A stretch of DNA of 64,000 bases from contig NZ_CAXBGN010000002.1 of the NCBI RefSeq assembly GCF_963975415.1, forward strand, positions 62,001 through 126,000. The letters run 5' to 3'. The notes beneath the pieces are model-generated. The model ran no database searches, was not told where the DNA came from, and worked only from the letters and a program-made list of their open reading frames with translations. This DNA is from Kriegella sp963975415 (GTDB taxonomy: Bacteria > Bacteroidota > Bacteroidia > Flavobacteriales > Flavobacteriaceae). This document shows, one piece after another, positions 56,516-64,000 of this stretch; the first letter of the stretch is position 1; every line of letters starts with the position of its first letter. The position numbers and the translations under genes were made by a program.

Positions 56516-57367
56516 TCATTCGCAATTACAAACATATTCCATAATATTATCGTGAAAGCGTTCCCCATAGGTTTCACGCTCTCCATAACCGCCATTCTTA
56601 AAATTTGACCATTTATTAGAGGGAATATCGCAAAAAATATAGGAACGCGATGAGTAGGTTTTTTTCACTTTTATTTTGGCGACCACGTATATTTTGTATT
56701 CATAATCATAGGCGGTCACTTCTGTCAGCCAATCGGAATCCAAAGTATAACTTCCTACACTACCTTTTCGATATCCTTTGTCTATTATGAAATCTTGAAA
56801 GGCATCGCAACTTATTGAGCTGCCAGCAGATTCAATACTGCCGCCGGCGCAATTTTGAAGAGATTTGACGGCAGCATTCAACTCATCTACCGCTTCATTT
56901 AATTTTGATAATGCATCGTTTGCGTAACTTTTGGCATTATTCAAATAATCTGCTAGATAATCAGGGTCTTCTTCGTATGACGCGCTAGAGAGTTCGCTTT
57001 CAGCATTCGATAAAGCTCTTTTCGCCTCATAAAAATAGTCTTCTGCATCTTCTGCAAAATCTTCTACATCATCACAGTCTATACTACTTGCTTCGCTTTC
57101 TGCGTCATCAGCCTCATCTTCGGCGTAGCCTGCTTTAGTTCTTGCACTTGATATCTCACTTTCAGCATTACTGGCCTCAAATTGAATATTTGAAATATTC
57201 GACTGTTCGAAAGCTTGATCGATATAATAAATGCCTTGTTGGGTTTTCTTAAATGCAGATTGGTATTCTTCAAAAGCATCCTCTATTTCCGCCATAACAT
57301 TATTTGCTTGAGCCTTTATAGCTAAAGGGCATAGTAGTGTCAATAAAAATAAAAAATGCGTTTTCAT
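56516..57367 (-). CDS. Secreted helical (Glu/Asp/Ala/Ser-rich) protein, unknown
   Basis: A 283-aa protein with a signal peptide (MKTHFLFLLTLLCPLAIKAQ). Residues about 25-175 are long helices with repeats rich in Ala, Glu, Ser and Asp (SNAESEISSARTKAGYAEDEADDAESEASS), probably coiled coil. The C-terminus resembles a KTSC-like fold (YIFCDIPSNKWSNF; YGERFHDNIMEYVC). A start at 57445 would overlap the Shedu stop by 8 bp and add 26 residues that hide the signal, so 57367 is preferred. An exported protein inside a defence block is unusual. Its partner or receptor is unknown. Confidence 0.7.
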   Translation of the reverse strand: MKTHFLFLLTLLCPLAIKAQANNVMAEIEDAFEEYQSAFKKTQQGIYYIDQAFEQSNISNIQFEASNAESEISSARTKAGYAEDEADDAESEASSIDCDDVEDFAEDAEDYFYEAKRALSNAESELSSASYEEDPDYLADYLNNAKSYANDALSKLNEAVDELNAAVKSLQNCAGGSIESAGSSISCDAFQDFIIDKGYRKGSVGSYTLDSDWLTEVTAYDYEYKIYVVAKIKVKKTYSSRSYIFCDIPSNKWSNFKNGGYGERETYGERFHDNIMEYVCNCE

Positions 57368-57437
57368 AAATCTTAATTGGGTAGTTTCATATTCCATCTC
57401 AGGTGAATCGCCAAATGAATAATTGCAAAGGTTTTGG

Positions 57438-58568
57438 TCAATCATTTTTTTTAAGATTGTTTACTATGAATTTCGCACGTTCAAATAATTCATCATAGGT
57501 AAGTATCTGAATATTCCGACTATCATTTCGGTATAGTTCAAGTGTTTTTTTCTTTATTCTTGATTCCTGAAAGTTTTCTGAACTTTCTAACTCCATCCAA
57601 TTTCCTACTATTAAAATAGTCTTAGAGTCATATGCTTTTTCAGCGATTAAATTTCCCTCGCCATCCTCCTGCGGTTTGTCAAACTTTATCAGGCCTGCTG
57701 CTTTTTGTTCTAAAATCTGAGAACACGCGTTTTGTAAATCTCTAGACAGTGACCATGCTCCTGAACGATTCTTATCTTTTCCAAAAAGAGGTGTTGTAGG
57801 TTTTTTAAGCTCAATGAAGGTTACAAATTTAGAATCTGATAGTAAAAAGTCTGTGATAACAGCATTGCCACCAGACAAATCTTGTTCTGAAACATTCGCC
57901 TCTTTTTCCAATACCCTTTGAAATTTATAGTCCATCCCGAGTCCTAGAATCCATTGATTACGTTCGAAAAAGGCTTGCCAAGTGGTTTCTTCTTTTGCCT
58001 TCGGCAAGTCAATGAGCTTCCTATACTCTTTCCAATATTCTGGATTTGATAGTAATTTCTCAAAGTAGTCAAGTCCTCTTTTCCTAAATGCTACGTTTAC
58101 GATATCACGAGATGTGATGATTCCTTCTTTAATTACTGATTCAACTACCTGTTGACCACCTTCTTTTGCAAGAAGTGTTTTTATAAGTTTGATATTTTCA
58201 ACTGTAAGTTCAGAATCAGCTATCTTGATACGTTTCTCGGAAATCGCAGATAAATCAGTTTGATTCAAAAAGCTCAAAAAAGCTTTGAGTTGAGCTAAAT
58301 TAAATTTGCTAAAACCTACTTTCTGCTTCTCATCCTTTCCAATAAGCTTAATAATCTCAATTCCTTCAATATCATTTTTCTCTTTGATATACACAGCCTT
58401 AAGCATAGTTCTAGTGGAAAGTTTTATTTCAAACCCTTCCTCATCTTCATGTACCACTTGAAAAAACCTTCCTTTCTCAAACTCATGACTGTACAAGTGA
58501 TTTGGTTTTGAATTGTTGATAATGTCGTCCTCAGTAGGGACAAGACCAGTTCTTCTATTTCCTAACAT
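57438..58568 (-). CDS. sduA: Shedu-type nuclease SduA (DUF4263)
   Basis: A 376-aa anti-phage protein. The N-terminal half (residues 1-190) is the regulatory part. The C-terminal DUF4263 PD-(D/E)xK nuclease is recognised by TTWQAFFERNQWILG near 195-209, TDFLL with Asp near 240, FIELKKP at 252-258 carrying the ExK, and SLSRDLQNACSQILEQK near 273-289. Shedu proteins assemble and cut phage DNA. It begins 1 bp after the stop of the RM enzyme (TAATATG), indicating tight coupling. A TTG at 58583 is an alternative start. Confidence 0.9.
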   Translation of the reverse strand: MLGNRRTGLVPTEDDIINNSKPNHLYSHEFEKGRFFQVVHEDEEGFEIKLSTRTMLKAVYIKEKNDIEGIEIIKLIGKDEKQKVGFSKFNLAQLKAFLSFLNQTDLSAISEKRIKIADSELTVENIKLIKTLLAKEGGQQVVESVIKEGIITSRDIVNVAFRKRGLDYFEKLLSNPEYWKEYRKLIDLPKAKEETTWQAFFERNQWILGLGMDYKFQRVLEKEANVSEQDLSGGNAVITDFLLSDSKFVTFIELKKPTTPLFGKDKNRSGAWSLSRDLQNACSQILEQKAAGLIKFDKPQEDGEGNLIAEKAYDSKTILIVGNWMELESSENFQESRIKKKTLELYRNDSRNIQILTYDELFERAKFIVNNLKKND

Positions 58569-58569
58569 A

Positions 58570-61500
58570 TTATTTATGTTCAACTATTCTTATTTCCTCT
58601 TCAGTTAACCCATACAACTCATACACCATTACATCAATTTGTTGTTCGATGGCATCAATTTGTGTTTGTAAATCTTGGGCTTTTTTCTTGTTTTGTTCAA
58701 ATAGATCCAACCACTCAAACTCGTCAGTTTTGGTAAGCATAGCAATGGATTGTTGACCCTCTTTTTCTCCCTCTTTATTGGTTGCTTTGATGGCCTTATT
58801 CAATTCTTTTATGAATTCGCCGAAATTTAGATTTAACCAGTTTTCAAGTTTTCGAGAAAGTTTAGTTATTCCTACTATATTTTTTAAATACACGAGAAGT
58901 TTAGTCCTAACACTTTCTTTCTCGGCAGATAATTTTAAAAGTTTCTTTATTGGGCTAGAATCGAGATATTTATCTGATATCGGAAATTCTAAAATATGGT
59001 TGACGTTAAGTTTTGGAAATGCTTTTCTACCCAAATTGATGTTGTTCATTTTGAAGAATTGAGCACATAGGCTACTTCCCAATATTCCCAAAACTGTAAA
59101 TATTTTATCTTCATTATTGGTTTTGGGAATGAAATTAAAAACGTCCGTATTATTGATTAGAGTTTTCTCTGTATATGTTACATCTATTGATGACTTGGAC
59201 AGTATTCTATTCAATAATAGTCTTGGGCCCTCAAAAATTTCTAATTTTCTGGGCGCCGCTAAATTTGCACCATATAAAATAAAAGTGTCAGATTCTCTTA
59301 TATAATATTTTTGAACATGGCTTGCTCCAATTAATGGAAAGTGATTTTCACTTTCCTTTCTATCGGAATGATATATGCGTTGATTCATCATTTCTCGGGT
59401 CATTGCTGGTGTGCCTTTGCCTTTTTCGTAAGGCTTCATTCCTTGGTAACCATCAAAAAAATCCCCTATTGTGTACTCCCCGTTCAATTCTATGTTCGAA
59501 TTAAAACTAATATTTATTTTACTTGAATCATTTCCAATTTTCAAAGATTTAGAGAGTAGCCAATTCTCTTGATCCAGGGCTAATAATCGCTGATTTATTG
59601 AAGTTAACGTGTTGTTTACACTATGTAAATGAGTTGTTTTTGGGTACGTGGGATTATCGGTCCGTTTTCCGGTTATTATCAAGGTATCCACAGTCGCATC
59701 TTCAAATACTCGATAAAGATTTATTAATTCAGAACAGTAATTCCTATGGAATAAAAAATTCCTTAATCTATCATCATATTTTGTTGATATCCAATAGTTA
59801 GGTATAATAAAGCTATATAAACCGTTATCTTTAATTATAGAAAATATTCTTTCACAAAATAGACCATAGAGATTTACTTGATATTCGGCCGTTTGGTAAT
59901 TCTTGTAAAAATATTCTTTGGTTTTTGTATTGATAGCATGTGATTGCACATATGGCGGATTCCCGATTACAACATCAAAACCCCCATATTCAAAAACTTT
60001 TAGGAAAGCGGTCTCCCAATGAAAGGCCTTGTCTCCGGCAATTGCTTTGCTATCTATCAAGCTATTTCCACACTTAATATTGCTACTCAAGTCATTCAAT
60101 TTTCGACGGGGTTGTGCGGTACGTAACCAAAGTGAAAGTTTGGCAATCTCGACGGACTCTTCATTCAGGTCTACGCCGTAAATATTGTTTTCCAAAATGG
60201 TATTCTCAATATCGGGAAATTGGAGCCCCCCACCTAACACTTTTGCTTTAAGCTCATCAATATATTGATGTTCTTTGATGAGAAAATCCAAGGCTTGATT
60301 GAGAAATGCCCCAGAACCACAAGCGGGATCACAGATAGTTAATTGTAATAACCAATCGCGGTATTCATCTAGTATATCTACTAATTTTTGAACGGTGGCT
60401 TTCTGTCGGTGTTTTCGGCCCCTGAAATATTCTTCTTCCTTAAAACCAAGAGCTGCCTTTTTCTCTTCGCAGAGTTTGCCTATGGTATTCTCAACAATGT
60501 ACTTGGTAATATATTTGGGCGTATAAAAAACACCATCCTTTTTTCGCTTACTCTTTTGTTTGTCGAACTGGGCACCTTCGATTTCTGCGTTGACGCTTTC
60601 TATCTCGTTAAGGGAATTTTCGAAAATATGTCCCAAAATGTTGACATCTACTTGGCTTTCGAAGTCATACTTGGCCAGTTTTAGAGTATGGCGGTATAGC
60701 AGATTATCATCGATTTCTAAACCGTCAAGAATAGAATCCGGTTGAAAAAGGCCACCATTATAGGCATAAATTTCTGCCCTGCTAGACGTTCCTTTTCTTC
60801 CTGTATCCAAATAGTTAAAATATTGCTTGAACAAATTGTACAAAGGGCGTTCATCCCCAAAGTCCATATCTGCCTTCCATTTTTCAAGTATTTGAAGGGT
60901 AGAGTTGGGCGTGAGAAGGCCTCTGTCTTCCGCAAAAAAGACAAACAGAAAGCGATCTATCAGTTTTTGTGACCTCTTGAACAGGGCGAGTTTTACGTTT
61001 TTTTCCAGACCTTGCAATTCCTGTTGATAGGTAAGATTGGTAGATATTTCCTTTAATTCCTGCTGTCTTTCTATTCGAATTTTTTTGGCGTTCCGTTTTA
61101 CCAGATCGCGAAAAAGTTCCCGTTTGAAAAGCGAATAATCGTTATAAAACTCCTTAGTAATCTGCTCTTCCTTGACCAATGAGTCCTGCTTTATTTTAAA
61201 CGGTACGCCGGTAAGCAGATTATCTTTATACAAGCACAAATATAAAAGAGCAAATCTGTCCGGCGTTAGTTGGAATAGGTCAAAAGACTCGTGAGCAGTG
61301 GCATCATCGATATAAAACCGCAACTTTTCGAAATTGGAGGTAATCACATATCGGCAACCCTTATGATTTACTTTATAATCGAACGCTTGGCGTCGTATAC
61401 TCTCCAAATCTTTGGTATTAGTGCCTTTTAGCTCTACGACGGCAAGCGTTGTAGCATCGTTTAGTATGGCACCATCTGCTTTCCGATTGTTCTTTTCGTT

Positions 61501-61737
61501 TTTGTACTCTGTGGTTAGATTGTATTTAGGACTAGGATTTATGGTATAATCAAATACATTCACAAACAGTTCGGTAAGAAAGGTAGCCTGAAATTGCTCT
61601 TCCTTACTACTTCGTATATTTTCCTGTATTTCAGTATTGAGAAAATATTTGGAGTATTTCCGATAGGCTTTTTCTGCTGCTGTTTGGTCCTGTTGAGATA
61701 GGTATTTTTTAAGTACCGATGTTTGGAATAATGGCAT
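58570..61737 (-). CDS. One-polypeptide restriction-modification enzyme (type IIG-like, Eco57I/MmeI-type)
   Basis: A 1055-aa protein combining nuclease, adenine-specific methyltransferase and target recognition. The N-terminal PD-(D/E)xK site is Asp88 with ELK at 102-104 (KADGAIL...VVELKGT). A helical linker follows. The methyltransferase has motif I DPACGSG at 470-476, a Leu-Asn-rich motif II (GVDLNEESVEIAKLSLWLRT) near 521-540 and the catalytic NPPY at 593-596. The C-terminal ~350 residues are the target recognition and coiled-coil region. Self-contained restriction and methylation of adenine at a specific site is expected. Shedu follows 1 bp downstream; AbiE genes lie upstream. Confidence 0.92.
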   Translation of the reverse strand: MPLFQTSVLKKYLSQQDQTAAEKAYRKYSKYFLNTEIQENIRSSKEEQFQATFLTELFVNVFDYTINPSPKYNLTTEYKNEKNNRKADGAILNDATTLAVVELKGTNTKDLESIRRQAFDYKVNHKGCRYVITSNFEKLRFYIDDATAHESFDLFQLTPDRFALLYLCLYKDNLLTGVPFKIKQDSLVKEEQITKEFYNDYSLFKRELFRDLVKRNAKKIRIERQQELKEISTNLTYQQELQGLEKNVKLALFKRSQKLIDRFLFVFFAEDRGLLTPNSTLQILEKWKADMDFGDERPLYNLFKQYFNYLDTGRKGTSSRAEIYAYNGGLFQPDSILDGLEIDDNLLYRHTLKLAKYDFESQVDVNILGHIFENSLNEIESVNAEIEGAQFDKQKSKRKKDGVFYTPKYITKYIVENTIGKLCEEKKAALGFKEEEYFRGRKHRQKATVQKLVDILDEYRDWLLQLTICDPACGSGAFLNQALDFLIKEHQYIDELKAKVLGGGLQFPDIENTILENNIYGVDLNEESVEIAKLSLWLRTAQPRRKLNDLSSNIKCGNSLIDSKAIAGDKAFHWETAFLKVFEYGGFDVVIGNPPYVQSHAINTKTKEYFYKNYQTAEYQVNLYGLFCERIFSIIKDNGLYSFIIPNYWISTKYDDRLRNFLFHRNYCSELINLYRVFEDATVDTLIITGKRTDNPTYPKTTHLHSVNNTLTSINQRLLALDQENWLLSKSLKIGNDSSKINISFNSNIELNGEYTIGDFFDGYQGMKPYEKGKGTPAMTREMMNQRIYHSDRKESENHFPLIGASHVQKYYIRESDTFILYGANLAAPRKLEIFEGPRLLLNRILSKSSIDVTYTEKTLINNTDVFNFIPKTNNEDKIFTVLGILGSSLCAQFFKMNNINLGRKAFPKLNVNHILEFPISDKYLDSSPIKKLLKLSAEKESVRTKLLVYLKNIVGITKLSRKLENWLNLNFGEFIKELNKAIKATNKEGEKEGQQSIAMLTKTDEFEWLDLFEQNKKKAQDLQTQIDAIEQQIDVMVYELYGLTEEEIRIVEHK

Positions 61738-61808
61738 TTATTTTTGGTCAGGTTTTAATACTTAAAAATAGATTATTTTTATGATTGAAGGAAAAATCCA
61801 ACAAAAGG

Positions 61809-62591
61809 TTAGGAAAGTAAAGTGGTTTTAACCCACTCGAATGCCGCTTCTTGGTCATAATCAATCCCTGTTCTTAACAATCCCTCCATATCTCCCGAAA
61901 AATTTGGGTCGGTTTCCTTTTCTTCAATATTTATCAAGAATTCCTTTTTGCTTGGTGGTTTACCCACAGAGAAAGCCATATATTCATCAAAGGATTTTAA
62001 AATCAGCTCATGATCTAATTCAAGATGTAATCTTGAATAATCCAAATCGAACAAGTCACGGCCTTTACTACGTTGATACAGTGCTCTCAACTTGGTTCCC
62101 AAAAGTTCATTGATATTATAGGTTCTGATGGTGGCACTTCCTGAAAACCACTGGCTGTTTACCTCAAATGGGAACTCCACCCATGGCAACACGTTAAAGT
62201 GCTCTTTACAATTGATTTCCAGTTTGAGCCGCAATCGAATATTTTCATATTCTGAATTGAACCGATACAATGCCTTTGCCCCATGGCCCCGAATGTCCGT
62301 TCTTCTGTCCTCTTCAAAAAAATCGATGACCTCGCCGATGCGCTTCATTATCGGTTTTATGGGTCCGGACTTTATTTGAACAAGGTCAATGTCCTCGGAA
62401 TATCTTGGGGCGGGATTCAGATATAACTTATGTAAAGCCGTACCGCCCCTAAAAGCTAAGTTCTCTTGAAGGAAATCATCAGAAAATAAGGCCACCAAGG
62501 TTCTGCTAATGACCAAGTCTTGCTCTACTTGTGAAAATTGTTTCCAAGGAGCGTGGTCTTGCCATTGGGCGATATGGGGTCTAGGTATCAT
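61809..62591 (-). CDS. AbiEii/AbiGii nucleotidyltransferase toxin
   Basis: A 260-aa toxin of the type IV AbiE system with a DNA polymerase beta-like nucleotidyltransferase fold. Motifs are visible: FRGGTALHKL with GG-T at 49-51, SEDIDL with Asp67/Asp69, and TKLRALYQRSKGRDLFDLDY near 165. The protein would transfer nucleotides to RNA (tRNA in studied homologues) to cause abortive infection. It overlaps the antitoxin stop by 4 bp (ATGA), the usual order antitoxin then toxin. It precedes the RM enzyme by 71 bp. Confidence 0.9.
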   Translation of the reverse strand: MIPRPHIAQWQDHAPWKQFSQVEQDLVISRTLVALFSDDFLQENLAFRGGTALHKLYLNPAPRYSEDIDLVQIKSGPIKPIMKRIGEVIDFFEEDRRTDIRGHGAKALYRFNSEYENIRLRLKLEINCKEHFNVLPWVEFPFEVNSQWFSGSATIRTYNINELLGTKLRALYQRSKGRDLFDLDYSRLHLELDHELILKSFDEYMAFSVGKPPSKKEFLINIEEKETDPNFSGDMEGLLRTGIDYDQEAAFEWVKTTLLS

Positions 62592-63435
62592 ATATCGCTC
62601 TCTAGTTTAACGTTGACATCCACCTTCCAGAAATTGTCTACCGCCCCAGCTTTTTCTTTGGACACCGGACTCAGCAATACGGGATAAAACTTCACGGATT
62701 CAAAATACTCAACTAGCAATTGAACCAATTCATCACGTTCATCGGTTTCGGAACCATCAATAAAATATGCCAAACGCTGTAAAGTACTCTTATGGGGATA
62801 CCACGACAATAAGTCCGATAGATTATAGAAGGTTATGCCCTCAATGAGCTCTTGCAGAATCGATAGCATTCTATTCAACCCCCCTAACTTATTCTGATAA
62901 TGTATCAAGTCTACGGCCGTTAAAACAGGATCTGAAATTTTAAAAATCCCGGCATCGGCTTTCTTATCGATAATGTTTTTTTCGGGCCACGTGGTCGTCG
63001 TGAAAAAGCGTAAATCGATTGTACCCTTTTTTATATCCAAAAGGGTGGGCTTTGTCGTAATGATATAATCTCGCTGAATTTGCTGATGGCTTGCGCCATG
63101 GAATTTTGCCGCAGAATATAAACCTATATAATAAGGTCTATCCAAAGTTTTGAAAAGTTTTTCTGAGTATAGTTCAATGGGCAGCTTAGCCTGTTTTGAA
63201 TATCTAGGAGGTATGATTAAATAAAAACCTTTTCTTAAGGGAATTATATCGCCTTTTGCAACAGCGTATGACAGTTCATTGGTCAGGGCGGTTTTATTCT
63301 TTGGGCTACTGTTTATTAGTTCGGCCCTTGAAAAGGAGTATTCTTCAAGTGATAGGCGTTCTTTAATGTAGTTCGACAGGTTCAGTTTTAGTAATTTTCC
63401 GAGAAAGTTATGGATTTTTGATAACTTTCTCGCAT
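62588..63435 (-). CDS. AbiEi antitoxin; 5' end unclear (frameshift or non-canonical start)
   Basis: Antitoxin of the AbiE system. The frame from 62588 is open upstream to about 63453 and encodes the expected winged-HTH (NYIKERLSLEEYSFSRAELI; GDIIPLRKGFYLIIPPRYS) followed by the conserved DRPYYIGLYSAAKFHGASHQQIQRDYII core. No ATG, GTG or TTG is in frame until a TTG at 63145, which would remove the whole DNA-binding domain. An ATG at 63435 (MRESYQK) is one base out of frame; one extra A in the five-A run at 63415-63419 would join them into a 282-aa protein. It may be a frameshifted gene, a sequencing error or a non-standard start. Confidence 0.72.
63400..63432. repeat. 12-bp perfect inverted repeat at the AbiEi 5' end
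   Basis: CGAGAAAGTTAT at 63400-63411 and its exact complement at 63421-63432 surround a 9-nt loop. It lies at the predicted start of the AbiEi gene and the loop contains the A/T run linked to the frame problem. AbiEi antitoxins are known to repress their own promoters through inverted repeats, so this may be its operator. Confidence 0.6.
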
Positions 63436-63567
63436 TTTTACTAAAAAAAATGAATCATTACTTTAATCTATGGAATCAAAAACCGTAACTCCAATACCTC
63501 TTTATCCGTACGATTGGCCTAAACTAGCAATTCACATTTTCCAAAATATAAATTATCTGACTAAGGT

Positions 63568-63588
63568 GGTATCACAAATTGTGATACC
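63568..63588. promoter_or_regulatory. Palindromic operator-like site
   Basis: GGTATCACAA and TTGTGATACC are exact complements separated by one base, a 21-bp dyad. Size and symmetry suit a dimeric helix-turn-helix regulator. The cognate protein is not identified. Confidence 0.6.
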
Positions 63589-63618
63589 TCATATTCGGCC
63601 GCCCCTATTACTGCGGAA

Positions 63619-63707
63619 GTCTTGCAAAAATTCCACTCCGATCCTCCCGAGCGGGCGACCTTCGCCCGCCCGCTTTCGGTCGTCTTTCCGTTCCGGTTTT
63701 GCAAGAC
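63619..63707. repeat. Nested inverted repeats in GC-rich island
   Basis: GTCTTGCAAAA (63619-63629) pairs with TTTTGCAAGAC (63697-63707), enclosing an 8-bp hairpin GCGGGCGA/TCGCCCGC (63651-63669) with a 3-nt loop. A folded RNA or a DNA structure for nicking or replication are both possible. Confidence 0.55.
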
Positions 63708-63730
63708 CCCCTCGCGTCCGCGCAAAAGCA

Positions 63731-63761
63731 CAAGCGGCAAAAAAGCCGCTTGAACTTTTTT
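63731..63761 (+). terminator. Rho-independent terminator
   Basis: CAAGCGGC (63731-63738) pairs with GCCGCTTG (63745-63752) around an A6 loop, followed by T6 at 63756-63761. No plus-strand protein gene ends here, so a short untranslated transcript from the left may be what it terminates. Confidence 0.65.
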
Positions 63762-63961
63762 CTCCCTACCCACAAAAAACTTGAACACTTCCGTATTTCC
63801 TTCCATTTTTCAACACCATATTAGACCAGATAAATCTCTTATCTGTACCCATTTATATTGATATGGTTCTATATGATTTTACGACTTAAATAATTGATTA
63901 TAAGATAGTTAAATTCATAATTGATTACTTATATTTATCCGTGAAACGGATAGCGAGGTGC

Positions 63962-63980
63962 ATTCTAAGTAACTTAGAAT
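63962..63980. repeat. 19-bp palindrome near the right edge
   Basis: ATTCTAAGT and ACTTAGAAT are exact complements with a 1-bp centre, followed by a smaller dyad ACTTC-TTGC-GAAGT at 63986-63999. These could be binding or nick sites upstream of a gene beyond the window. Confidence 0.5.
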
Positions 63981-64000
63981 TGTCTACTTCTTGCGAAGTG

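Larger units (their letters stand above)
52358..64000. mobile_element. Integrative element with anti-phage defence cargo (right end outside window)
   Basis: It begins at the tRNA-Arg fragment and runs past the window edge. Seen: an att-type tRNA remnant, arm-type repeats, a tyrosine integrase, and at least eight minus-strand cargo genes dominated by defence families (SIR2, Mrr, Shedu, type IIG-like RM, AbiEi/AbiEii). A palindrome-rich noncoding stretch lies at the right. Inferred: the remaining transfer or mobilisation genes and an intact tRNA-Arg(TCT) lie beyond base 64000. Confidence 0.8.
63436..64000. other. Palindrome-rich noncoding region with a GC-rich island
   Basis: No supported gene. 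Between about 63610 and 63750 the base composition is much more GC-rich than the rest of the element, with nested inverted repeats. Beyond 63760 it returns to AT-rich sequence and ends in further palindromes. The layout resembles a regulatory or mobilisation (oriT-like) region preceding genes outside the window; this role is inferred, since no relaxase is visible. Confidence 0.45.

Noticed and set aside
63470..63784. A 104-aa plus-strand frame and an opposing 81-aa minus-strand frame (63561-63806)
   Set aside because: They cross the inverted repeats, GC island and terminator and have compositions dictated by the GC-rich tract. No protein-like motif is present.
63960..64000. Right end of the integrated element at the window edge
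   Set aside because: No tRNA-Arg sequence or core repeat is present there, so the element must continue.
1..64000. CRISPR array, rRNA genes or insertion sequence
   Set aside because: No regularly spaced repeats, rRNA signature sequences or transposase-like frames were seen.

Overview
The window looks like chromosome from a marine member of the Bacteroidota, most likely Flavobacteriaceae. The supporting signs are two SusC/SusD pairs, an ECF sigma/FecR/STN-SusC cascade, -7 elements of the TAnnTTTG type, few Shine-Dalgarno sequences, many exported proteins, a sulfatase and moderate AT-richness. A genus cannot be fixed from the sequence. No rRNA, CRISPR array or insertion sequence was seen.

Layout. 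(1) 110-6658, minus strand: a lipoprotein sulfatase, a DUF1501 protein and a very large PSCyt1/DUF1549/LamG/DUF1553 protein, with a divergent AraC regulator. (2) 7853-10971: NIPSNAP protein, sorbosone-dehydrogenase-like propeller and aldo/keto reductase, closed by a 23-bp perfect hairpin. (3) 11.2-15.7 kb: MscS channel, CynX-type MFS transporter, secreted phosphotriesterase-like protein and an exported methyltransferase-like protein. (4) 15.8-27.7 kb: a sialic acid utilisation locus with NanA-type lyase, SusC/SusD, FadR-type GntR regulator, AGE-family epimerase, sialidase and a NanM-mutarotase/SSS-symporter fusion. Three copies of the inverted repeat TATGT-n3-ACATA lie just downstream of -7-like elements in front of the lyase, susC and the epimerase, so the GntR protein probably controls all three units. 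(5) 28.4-41.7 kb: a second polysaccharide-utilisation-type locus under ECF/FecR control, with an oxidoreductase, a sugar isomerase-like protein, two DUF1080 proteins, an MFS transporter and an amidohydrolase. The set fits glycoside cleavage through 3-keto intermediates. (6) 41.8-49.4 kb: peroxiredoxin-like protein, His-rich propeller, AraC regulator, PL10 pectate lyase and two DUF1593/Sde182-type proteins. (7) 49.6-52.0 kb: SDR, four-helix membrane protein and AraC regulator in one minus-strand operon.

(8) 52.36 kb to the right edge: an integrated element. Its left junction is the 3' part of a tRNA-Arg(TCT) gene, followed by arm-type repeats and a tyrosine integrase. The cargo is a one-directional defence block: AbiEi/AbiEii, a one-polypeptide restriction-modification enzyme coupled to a Shedu nuclease, a secreted helical protein, a small unknown, and a SIR2 protein translationally coupled to an Mrr-type nuclease with an N-terminal PUA/EVE-like region. 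The right edge is a palindrome-rich noncoding stretch that may be a mobilisation or regulatory region. The element's far end and the expected intact tRNA-Arg lie outside the window.

The candidates most worth following are the SIR2-Mrr gene pair, the restriction-modification/Shedu/secreted-protein unit, the sialic acid operator architecture, and the AbiEi gene, whose DNA-binding domain has no in-frame canonical start.
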